DNA of 12,202 nucleotides from Jimgerdemannia flammicorona. Its lineage: Eukaryota; Mucoromycota; Endogonomycetes; Endogonales; Endogonaceae. The stretch's first letter is position 1. Every line of letters begins with the position of its first letter. Below are positions 6,276-12,202 of this stretch, one piece after another. Under the pieces are notes generated by a model. That model was not told the DNA's origin, ran no database searches, and saw nothing but the letters and a program-made list of their open reading frames with translations. The position numbers were made by a program, and so were the translations under genes. The DNA lies in contig RBNI01005732.1 of NCBI GenBank assembly GCA_003990745.1, forward strand, positions 1 through 12,202. The letters are read 5' to 3'.

Positions 6276-7190
6276 TATGATTTTATTATTTCGAATTTTA
6301 CCGTGTTTTGTGAGGAAATCTCAGAGCTACCAGTAGCCGCAGAATTCAAGGATCTGCACATTACAGAAAATCTTACGGCAGCTTTTAAACTGTTAAAAGG
6401 CTTGGCTGGGATCTACTGTATTAAATGCGTTGGTGCCCCGGGCAGCGAGCGTCTAGCGACGTGTGCCCGGGGTTTTTTTTTGCTGGATTTTTTGGCCAGC
6501 GACTAACGCCGTGGCCAAAAAAACGGCAAACTACGTCTGCCAGCAAAAAAAAAAAAAACTGGTACAATGTACATCGGTAGTACTACTAACCTTGGAAGAC
6601 GGTTAAGAGATCATTTTTTCGAGTCAACTAACATTCACCTCCGAAACGCAATGGTACTATACGGTATCGCTGCTTTTATTTTCATTGTAGTTGAGTTCGT
6701 TGAGATTCTTCCTGATATGACTTCCGCGGCGCTCAAAGCGATTTTACTAGCACGAGAACAGGTCTATTTAGATTGATTATTTACACTTCCCTCAGAGTTT
6801 CGTTTTAATTTTTTAGTTCTAGCGGGATCTTCCCTTGGTTATCGCTTCACTGTAGAGACTAAAGCGGCACTAAGTGCCGCTAAGTCGGGCTCAAATAACC
6901 CTAATTATGGAAAGACGCCATCTGAGGAGACTAAAGCTTTACAGCGTGCTGCCAAGACAGGGTCTCGACTCACTGAGGAGACTAGAACTTTAATGAGTGC
7001 TGCGAAAGCGGGAAATACTAACGCTACTAAACCCGTTTTAGTGTGCACACTAAGCGGAGAATTAGTTCAACAATTCTCTTCGTACTCTGCTGCAGCTAAG
7101 TTTATGGGGGTACACGCTTCATCAGTAACTAGAGCTATTCAACAAGGCTGCGTCATTAAGGGAATCTACCGTGTTTCTTCGTCTTCATAA
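6276..7190 (+). pseudogene. GIY-YIG homing endonuclease, unit 3, split by hairpin insertion
   Basis: In frame with nad2, YDFIISNFTVFCEEISELP leads into GIYCIKC (to 6428). A hairpin element then intervenes and the frame resumes at TGTMYIGS (6558). It continues through LGRRLRDHF, REQVYLD-W (UGA at 6774), several NUMOD3-type repeats (SAAKSGSNNPNYGK; EETKALQRAAKTG; EETRTLMSAAKAG) and a NUMOD1-type tail (SYSAAAKFMGVHASSV, CVIKGIYRV), ending in TAA at 7188-7190. The insertion lies between the GIY and YIG motifs, keeps the frame (129 nt) but contains TAA at 6504. Unless the hairpin is removed or skipped, the enzyme is dead. Confidence 0.85.
6429..6557 (+). mobile_element. Nested hairpin element inside the endonuclease
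   Basis: Three palindromes are stacked: GCCCCGGGC/GCCCGGGG; a T-run plus GCTGG paired with CCAGC plus an A-run; and inside that TTTTTTGGCCA/TGGCCAAAAAA enclosing GCGACTAACGCC. The inner GGCCAGCG...CGCCGTGGC scaffold is the same as the outer border of the array at 9890-10126. The T-run...A-run design is shared with the arrays at 7804 and 9131. Confidence 0.85.
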
Positions 7191-7237
7191 ACTTCGAATG
7201 AGTGCTTTGTTTTTACTGATTTAATCTTGCCGTTTGG

Positions 7238-7341
7238 AGTCAAATACTGCTTCATTGCCTTTATTCTTTTATTTTATTTCACTATATTTGTTAGCTCGTT
7301 AGAGCTAACTATTTCCTCCCCCCCCCTCCACCCCGCAAGAT
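7238..7341 (+). repeat. Downstream direct repeat, copy 2
   Basis: Second copy of the 5585-5681 segment (TCAAATACTGCTTCATTG ... GCAAGATT), with an interrupted C-run (CCTCC, CCACCCC). It follows unit 3 at about the same distance as copy 1 follows unit 2 and its extra tail. Confidence 0.8.
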
Positions 7342-7448
7342 TTTTAACACTACTCTCACGTTCACAATATTATTTAAACTCCTATTTTCTTTACCCAGAA
7401 AGTTACGTAACAACTTCATAGAAGTTACCAAACTTGTGTATTTTTCAA

Positions 7449-7520
7449 GGGACTATAGCTAAACGGTTAGAGCGCCATCTTGATAAGATGGATGTCCAAG
7501 TTCAAGCCTTGGTAGTCCTA
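7449..7520 (+). tRNA. trnI: tRNA-Ile (anticodon GAU)
   Basis: A full 72-nt cloverleaf. The acceptor is GGGACTA/TAGTCCT with discriminator A. The D-arm is GCTA...GAGC with GG in the loop. The anticodon stem is CCATC/GATGG with loop TTGATAA, and the T-stem CCAAG/CTTGG with loop TTCAAGC. It is a normal class-I tRNA. Confidence 0.95.
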
Positions 7521-7529
7521 TGTAGAGTG

Positions 7530-7575
7530 TATTCTTGATAAGGATATGATCCAAGTTCGAGCCTTGGTAGTCTTA
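7530..7575 (+). pseudogene. Diverged copy of the 3' half of tRNA-Ile
   Basis: Ten bases after trnI, the anticodon arm, variable region, T-arm and acceptor 3' strand are repeated. The anticodon loop TTGATAA and T-stem CCAAG/CTTGG are kept. The anticodon stem is changed on both sides (TATTC/GGATA) but still pairs. The acceptor strand TAGTCTT could still pair with the 5' strand of trnI, with an added wobble. No 5' half is present. Confidence 0.8.
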
Positions 7576-7764
7576 TAATTTATTGTAAATATTCATCTTC
7601 GTCCCTTTCGAGAGTAGAGTATCCGTCGTTGAGCCTTCTTTGGCTCTGAGCTGCATATCTCCTTGAATATTTTGCCTTCAAATGTACCTCCCATCAGCAT
7701 AGTTAGCGAATCGCTCTTGGTTGCGCCTTCTCATGTAAGGGGGGCCACTCTTTCTTGGGTGCAC

Positions 7765-7799
7765 GGGGACCCCCCGGCCATAGGTCACGGGGGGTCCCC
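7765..7799. repeat. GC-rich perfect hairpin
   Basis: GGGGACCCCCC and GGGGGGTCCCC form an 11-bp stem with a 13-nt loop. It sits between the C-terminal RT piece and the array at 7804, so it may be part of the same insertion. Confidence 0.8.
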
Positions 7800-7803
7800 A
7801 ACA

Positions 7804-8153
7804 TTTTTTGCGGCATGCGACTAGCCCCCGAGGGGCTTGTCCCGTCGGGGGTGAGTCCCCCCCTTGGGACTAGCGCTGTGCGCAATCAGGGTATACCCTG
7901 ATGGAGGCAGGGCGCATGTCGTGTGCCATGGCACACGACTAGCGCTGTGGCGCTGCGCCTCTGGCGCAGCGACACGGGCGCATGTCGCATGGCTGGCTCC
8001 GCCAGGCAAGCGACTAGCCCCCGAGGGGCTTGTCCCGTCGGGGGTGAGTCCCCCTTGGGACTAGCGCTGTGGCGCTACGCCTCTGGCGCAGCGACACGGG
8101 CGCATGGTTGTTTGTTTGTTTAAACAAACAACCTAGCGCCGTCTTGCAAAAAA
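7804..8153 (+). mobile_element. Palindrome array 1 inside the RT gene
   Basis: A T-run plus GCGGC on the left and GCCGTCTTGC plus an A-run on the right enclose a chain of hairpin modules. They meet at CTAG or CATG. The CTAG-CCCCCGAGGGGC...GGGACTAG module occurs twice. Scaffold CTAGCGCTGTG...GGGCGCATG occurs three times with two different arms. Linker hairpins of three kinds are present (GTCGTGTGCC/GGCACACGAC, TCGCATGGC.../...GCAAGCGA, GTTGTTTGTTT/AAACAAACAAC). Coding sequence of the RT borders it on the right (...GVLDFLQD on the minus strand). Confidence 0.88.
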
Positions 8154-8500
8154 TCCAGCACACCCGATTCTACGACCTGATGTTGCCAAGTTTCGAAGGA
8201 TTTTTCCATATTCCAAGGAACCTGTCAGGTCCATCTGTCGATCATCCCTGGTCCACTTGGATTCGGAATCCGTGGGATCCGCCCATCTTCATCTCTGCTG
8301 TGTTCCCATTCCGGGTCGAGGCCACTAGGGATCTCGTTTCCGGAATGTATCTCACTCCCACTAGTATCAGTGGAGCAATAGCCCCTTCTGATCTCTGCGC
8401 ACTTCTCGGGTTTCAACTCTACTCCCGAGTGTTCCGTTCTTAGTTTGCTCGCTAGCTTCTCTAGTAAGTTTCCTTCTGAGCTCCCCATGATTCCGTCGTC

Positions 8501-8545
8501 TCTTTTTTTTTCAAGGGCGGACATGTGCCCGCCAGAAAAAAAAAG
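8501..8545. mobile_element. 45-nt in-frame hairpin inside RT motif C
   Basis: Nine T (8503-8511) pair with nine A (8536-8544), around an inner GGCGG/CCGCC stem. On the RT strand the 45 nt read as 15 sense codons (LFFSGGHMSALEKKR), with no stop. They fall exactly between FV and DD of the catalytic motif. Confidence 0.85.
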
Positions 8546-9130
8546 AACGAAGCCGATGTATGTTACTCCGGGGATTTGGTAGACTCCTAGGTATTCTAGC
8601 ACTGCCATACCCAGTGCGGCTGTGCTCACGCCCTGAGGTACTCCTCTTCCTGCTCGGGATCTTCTTCCATTCCTGTCTTCAATTCACGGGTCGTTTAGCC
8701 GCATTAGCCATTAAATCGTTTTGGGAGGTGTCCCAAAGCTTTTTAGGGCTTCGGAATGACCTTGAATGTGATCGATGGATGGAAGGCTTTAAAATCGAAT
8801 TCTACGATGTTCGGCAGTGCGATCATTTCTTTCAGAATTGTTCTCAGCAAGTTATCACTCCAAACCCCGCTCTGTGACCGTGCTGGTAATTCGACAGCCG
8901 ATCGTTAATAAAAAAATGAAGCATTAGGTTTACTATTCATAGAGATAAGCGTCATTTTAAGGCCGGGACTGAGATGGTTCTCATCTTCCCGTCTCCTTTT
9001 GGAATTTCCACTTGTTTCACTGTATAGCTCGTCTTTTGTTTCGTCGCGATAAGTTTTAGTTCTTTCAGAAGTTTTCTTACTTGAACTTCCGTCATCTCCT
9101 TGTATCAGCGGGGTTTTACGTAGCGGATTG

Positions 9131-9605
9131 TTTTTTGCGGCAAGCGACTAGCCCCCGAGGGGCTTGTCCCGTCGGGGGTGAGTCCCCCCCTTGGGACTAG
9201 CGCTGTGCGCAATCAGGGTATACCCTGATGGAGGCAGGGCGCATGTCGCATGGCTGGCTCCGCCAGGCAAGCGACTAGCCCCCGAGGGGCTTGTCCCGTC
9301 GGGGGTGAGTCCCCCTTGGGACTAGCGCTGTGGCGCTACGCCTCTGGCGCAGCGACACGGGCGCATGGTTGTTTGTTTGTTTAAACAAACAACCTAGCCC
9401 CCGAGGGGCTTGTCCCGTCGGGGGTGAGTCCCCCTTGGGACTAGCGCTGTGGCGCTGCGCCTCTGGCGCAGCGACACGGGCGCATGTCGTGTGCTATGGC
9501 ACACGACTAGCGCTGTGGCGCTGCGCCTCTGGCGCAGCGACACGGGCGCATGTCGCATGCCTGGCTCCGCCAGGCAAGCGACTAGCGCCGTCTTGCAAAA
9601 AAAAA
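9131..9605 (+). mobile_element. Palindrome array 2 inside the RT gene
   Basis: It has the same borders as array 1 (TTTTTTGCGGC...GCCGTCTTGCAAAAAA), but with more modules. There are three CTAG-CCCCCGAG...GGGACTAG modules, four CTAGCGCTGTG...GGCGCATG scaffolds (one with the ATCAGGGTATACCCTGAT arm, three with the GCGCCTCTGGCGC arm) and the same linker hairpins. It separates the N-terminal RT piece from the core. Open frames in it only reflect repeated hairpin sequence. Confidence 0.88.
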
Positions 9606-9751
9606 TTCCGTGCCAACATTCTTAGAGCGCTACTCTTACGAAGCAAGAATCTCGCCACCTTTCAGAATCTTTGAGGGTCTTTCACCGTTCTGCTTAGTCT
9701 ACGGAATTGTTTCGGTATGTATTTTCCCCTATTAGTCGCATATGACTGGCC

Positions 9752-9864
9752 CTAAGGAAACGCGCCGTTATCGTATACAGCATTTATATTTTTCTGTACG
9801 GGGGGGGGAGGGTAGGTAAAACACATTTTAAGTCGCATATTGACGAACATTTTTCAACGGGCAC
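9752..9864. other. Short intergenic stretch with repeated TAGTCGCATAT motif
   Basis: No gene. It contains a G-run at 9800-9808 and the motif AAGTCGCATAT (9830-9840). Close copies of the motif lie at 9733-9743 and 10599-10609. Confidence 0.4.
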
Positions 9865-10126
9865 TTGGCCCCGGCCCCCCAAAGGGGGGAGGGTGGCCAG
9901 CGTTTTTTTTTTGCAATAGGCGCTAGTCCCAAGGGGGACGAACCCCCGACGGGACAAGCCCCTCGGGGGCTAGGTTGTTTGTTTAAACAAACAAACAACC
10001 ATGCGCCCGTGTCGCTGCGCCAGAGGCGTAGCGCCACAGCGCTAGTCCCAAGGGGGACGAACCCCCGACGGGACAAGCCCCTCGGGGGCTAGTCGCTTGC
10101 CGCAAAAAAAAAAAGAGCGCCGTGGC
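9849..10126 (-). mobile_element. Palindrome array 3, inverted orientation
   Basis: The outer border is a hairpin TTGGCC...GGCCA (9865-9899) with a C-run/AAA/G-run core. Then come CAGCG plus a T-run and GC, then modules in reverse orientation (two CTAGTCCC...GGGGGCTAG modules, one scaffold with a GCTGCGCCAGAGGCG arm, one AAACAAAC linker), then GC plus an A-run and GCGCCGTGGC. The left 64 nt (from CATTTTTCAACGGGCA) are repeated almost exactly at 11889-11952. Confidence 0.85.
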
Positions 10127-10456
10127 ACCCCCCCCGGGGTCCTATACAAATTCCCGAGTTTTTGTATTAACTCCCTGGGGGCAAGCGTCTAGCCCCCGAG
10201 GGGCTTGTCCCGTCGGGGGTGAGTCCCCCTTGGGACTAGCGTCTTGTATTTATACAAGATGCTGAACGCAATTATTGCTTAAGCAATAAAAGCGTCTAGC
10301 CCCGCAGAGCGGCGCTCGTCCCTGAGACCCTACGGGGAGGGGTGAGTCGGCGAAAGCTTCGACTAAGTCGAAGCTTTCACCGCCCCTTGGGACTAGCGCC
10401 TTGGTTTTCTAATTTTTTATTATAAAAAATTGTAATAGCGCCGTCCCTCCAGGGAG
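10127..10456 (+). mobile_element. Palindrome array 4
   Basis: It holds a C-run/G-run stem, a TACAAA/TTTGTA stem, one CTAG-CCCCCGAG...GGGACTAG module (10189-10239), and AT-rich hairpins (CTTGTA/TACAAG; TTATTGCTTAAGCAATAA). The unit at 10296-10396 is a second copy of 2290-2391 and includes the AGCTTCGACT/AGTCGAAGCT arm. A TTTTTTA/TAAAAAA hairpin closes the stretch. Confidence 0.8.
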
Positions 10457-11316
10457 CCATATACGAAAGGCCAAATGACCTAGATTATACGTTAATTCGT
10501 ATCAATTTACTAAACAGACGCCCCGAGTTGGAACGAAATGGTCATGTCCAAGGGGGTATCTGGGGGAGGAAGGTTGGGGGGTATATATATATACCATTTA
10601 GTCGCATATTCGATGGGACTTAATTAGCGGCTGGAAACCCATACAAAATTGACAAAATCTCTATGTTATTTTACGGAAAATTGACGACCGTCACTTATGC
10701 CTAATTTCCCCGCCCCTCAGCTCTTGGCGTAAGCTTACCCAAGAGCGGAGGGGATGCGAGGAAGGTTTGTGCCCAGGAACGTCTCGCCGGTAACTGAAAA
10801 GTTCTTACCGTACAAGTTACAAGGGTTTAAATCTCAAAGAAAGCACTTTCAGAGAAATGAACAGGACTTAGGCCACACATCCAGGAAAGCGGAGTAAAAC
10901 ACCAACGACAAGAATATATAAGAAAGGTATTACAGTTCCAATAAGAATGAACTTGCGGAGATCCATCAGGTTTTAACCCTAACATGGTGAGCTAGCGAAG
11001 TCTAATGGTTCCGCGTGTGGTGGACTTGGAATATGATCGTTCAAGAATAAACCTCGGAACAACCATTAAAATATCTTTAAACCAAAACGATAGTTCCACA
11101 GGGTTAAGTCCTTAAACCATCCTTTAATCGATTCACACACCACCAAATTGGCTCGCGAAAGGCTCAAGCTACAACCGGGGCTGCAGAACGAGCGGATTGC
11201 CTTCCCAGGGCAGCGCAACGGAAGGAGACTCATTATTATTAAAATAGGTCATTTAATAAATATGTAAGGGTAAGAATCATCCATATCTAAAGCGGGTAAG
11301 TCCTGTTACGAGAGTA
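10457..11316. other. Unassigned sequence of about 0.86 kb
   Basis: No protein gene is supported on either strand in code 4. It holds a palindrome GGTATATATATATACC (10580-10595), a TAGTCGCATAT motif (10599), a hairpin with GTAAGCTTAC loop (10720-10746) and a CCTTCC/GGAAGG stem near 11200-11226. Base composition is mixed, and it could include a structured RNA. I found none of the rRNA universal sequences, and no group I or II intron core or domain V. Confidence 0.4.
10708..10756. mobile_element. Hairpin related to the A-family arm
   Basis: GCTCTTGG and CCAAGAGC enclose GTAAGCTTAC, with outer CCCCTC/GAGGGG-type pairing. The A-family arm is GCTCCTGG...CCAGGAGC around the same palindrome. The C-to-T change is matched by G-to-A on the other side, so the stem is kept. 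Confidence 0.75.
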
Positions 11317-11400
11317 GGATATATGACCGAAGCGGTTATGGTAGAAGTTTCCTAAACTTCGGAACTCGCGTTCCTGTTGGTTCGAATCCAACTATATCCC
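11317..11400 (+). tRNA. Class-II tRNA with anticodon CCU (identity unclear)
   Basis: All arms are well formed. The acceptor is GGATATA/TATATCC, the D-stem ACC/GGT with GG in the loop, the anticodon stem GAAGT/ACTTC with loop TTCCTAA, and the T-stem GTTGG/CCAAC with loop TTCGAAT. A long variable arm GGAAC TCGC GTTCC (11361-11374) makes it class II. Class II normally means Ser, Leu or (in bacteria and some fungal mitochondria) Tyr, but CCU would read AGG, normally Arg. The discriminator would be C. Confidence 0.85.
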
Positions 11401-11888
11401 TAATTAATATAGAATCATTTATAATGGGTGGAGAGATACTTGTTCATCTCTTGGAGCTTAAGCTTGAGACACTCTTTGTCACCTACTCGCGAATGTTATA
11501 GTAGTGACAACCCACTTCTCAGTAAACTCAGTACATTTCAATCATCGAGAATTAACCAAATATCTATTTGAAATATACCTAATAACCCTGATGTATCACT
11601 ACTCGGTTAAGCCCGTAGCGCTCAAACAGATAATTGTTGTGGGTATACCATTAGCAATAATCCCTTGGGAAGAGCATTTCTTCACCCAATTTAAACGTGT
11701 TTAGGCTCCAACCAGGTTTAACCCTAACCTGTAGGGTGTGTAAAACGGGCGTTGTTTCTCGAATAATTATCCTCATTACCAACAATCGATTTGTTATACA
11801 TTTACAATTTGAAGGGTTTAACGAGGTCTCAAACGACCGTGGTTTAACTGAAACCCTAGTTTCACATATTAGGCCGTAGAAATTCGAT
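11401..11888. other. Unassigned sequence of about 0.49 kb
   Basis: No recognised gene. A stem TTGTCAC/GTGACAA lies near 11477-11511, and a CAGGTT/AACCTG stem around AACCC lies near 11712-11731. Two plus-strand open frames of 60-66 codons (11504-11704 and 11697-11879) show no domain or recognisable mitochondrial protein, so I leave them unannotated. Confidence 0.35.
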
Positions 11889-12202
11889 CATTTTCAACGG
11901 GCAGTTGGCCCCGGCCCCCCAAAGGGGGGAGGGTGGCCAGCGTTTTTTTTTTGCAAGACGGCGCTAGTCGTGTGCCATAGCACACGACATGCGCCCGTGT
12001 CGCTGCGCCAGAGGCGCAGCGCCACAGCGCTAGTCCCAAGGGGGACTCACCCCCGACGGGACAAGCCCCTCGGGGGCTAGGTTGTTTGTTTAAACAAACA
12101 AACAACCATGCGCCCGTGTCGCTGCGCCAGAGGCGTAGCGCCACAGCGCTAGTCGTGTGCCATGGCACACGACATGCGCCCTGCCTCCATCAGGGTATAC
12201 CC
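11889..12202 (-). mobile_element. Palindrome array 5, inverted orientation, runs off the window
   Basis: It starts with the same CATTTTCAACGGGCA plus TTGGCC...GGCCAGCG plus T-run border as array 3. GCAAGACGGCGCTAG (the reverse of the right end of arrays 1 and 2) follows, then linkers, two scaffolds with the GCTGCGCCAGAGGCG arm, one CTAGTCCC...GGGGGCTAG module, and the start of the scaffold with the CATCAGGGTATACC arm at the window end. It is largely the reverse complement of array 1. Confidence 0.88.

Larger units (their letters stand above)
7580..9751 (-). pseudogene. Organellar reverse transcriptase (RVT_1 type), broken
   Basis: On the minus strand, read with UGA as Trp, the pieces of a reverse transcriptase occur in order. 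The N-terminal piece is at 9606-9751 (RRLSRTVKDPQRFWKVARF). The core, 9130 to 8154, holds KMRTISVPALKWR (RT0/1), QHGHRAGFG (RT2), IVEFDFKAF (motif A with catalytic Asp), GVPQGVSTAAL (motif B), motif C near 8495-8551 and GVELKPEKC (motif D). A likely C-terminal piece is at 7580-7740 (SDSLTMLMGGTFEGKIFKE). It is broken by frameshifts near 8861-8870 and 8775-8790, a TAA at 8711-8713, palindrome arrays at 7804-8153 and 9131-9605, and a small hairpin in motif C. It may derive from a mitochondrial plasmid or intron; no maturase or HNH domain is visible. The gene is dead as it stands. Confidence 0.85.

Noticed and set aside
7703..8123. Overlapping open frames on both strands with repeated peptides such as ALRLWRSDTGA
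   Set aside because: They are translations of the GC-rich palindrome modules; the same peptides appear in every array and on both strands. The same holds for 9330-9674, 9828-10092 and 11869-12168.
8069..8877. Plus-strand open frames of 124 and 105 codons
   Set aside because: They lie antisense to the reverse transcriptase core, whose motifs are clear on the minus strand.
7804..9605. CRISPR-like regular repeats
   Set aside because: The units are palindromes nested in each other with joint tetranucleotides; there are no unique spacers of constant length and no cas genes.
10965..11732. Two short telomere-like TTAACCCTAAC stretches
   Set aside because: Only two isolated occurrences (near 10973 and 11714), not tandem; no sign of a chromosome end.
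11504..11879. Two plus-strand open frames of 66 and 60 codons
   Set aside because: No domain, no mitochondrial protein recognised, no code-4 UGA-to-Trp conservation to support them.

Overview
The window looks like part of a mitochondrial genome rich in mobile elements, most likely fungal. Four things point that way. There is a recognisable N-terminal part of nad2. Three genes of independent origin (nad2/GIY-YIG fusions, a family-B DNA polymerase and a reverse transcriptase) read correctly only if UGA means tryptophan. The tRNAs are AT-rich and organelle-like. Several copies of ATATAAGTA, which matches the yeast mitochondrial promoter nonanucleotide, are present. I cannot name the species. No complete standard protein gene is present. 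The intact conventional genes are tRNAs.

Layout. 1-138: tandem GC-rich hairpin modules. About 150-1620 (+): remains of a plasmid-type family-B DNA polymerase (dpo), cut by frameshifts and by four or five GC-rich double-hairpin insertions. 1640-3480: non-coding, with a strongly folded stretch (1756-2178), more hairpin elements, tRNA-Gly(UCC) on the minus strand (2411-2481) and promoter-like boxes. 3497-7190 (+): three tandem units, each made of the N-terminus of nad2 followed by a GIY-YIG homing endonuclease with NUMOD3/NUMOD1-type tails. Unit 1 has lost most of nad2. Unit 2 is one open fused frame of 333 codons. Unit 3 has the longest nad2 part (136 residues) but carries a 129-nt hairpin insertion in the endonuclease. 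7449-7575: tRNA-Ile(GAU) followed by a diverged copy of its own 3' half. About 7580-9751 (-): a decayed reverse transcriptase gene broken by two large palindrome arrays and by one 45-nt in-frame hairpin that lies exactly inside its catalytic xxDD motif. 9830-10760 and 11889-12202: further palindrome arrays, mainly in inverted orientation. 10760-11880: unassigned sequence with an unusual class-II tRNA (anticodon CCU) at 11317-11400.

The most distinctive feature is a family of modular, nested palindromes. They share fixed scaffolds joined at CTAG and CATG tetranucleotides, have exchangeable stem-loop arms, and are often bounded by a T-run on the left and an A-run on the right. Many sit inside other selfish genes (dpo, RT, endonuclease). 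One copy has an internal arm flipped relative to its sisters, and several stems show compensatory base changes. This suggests elements that move as folded DNA or RNA hairpins. The mechanism is inference.
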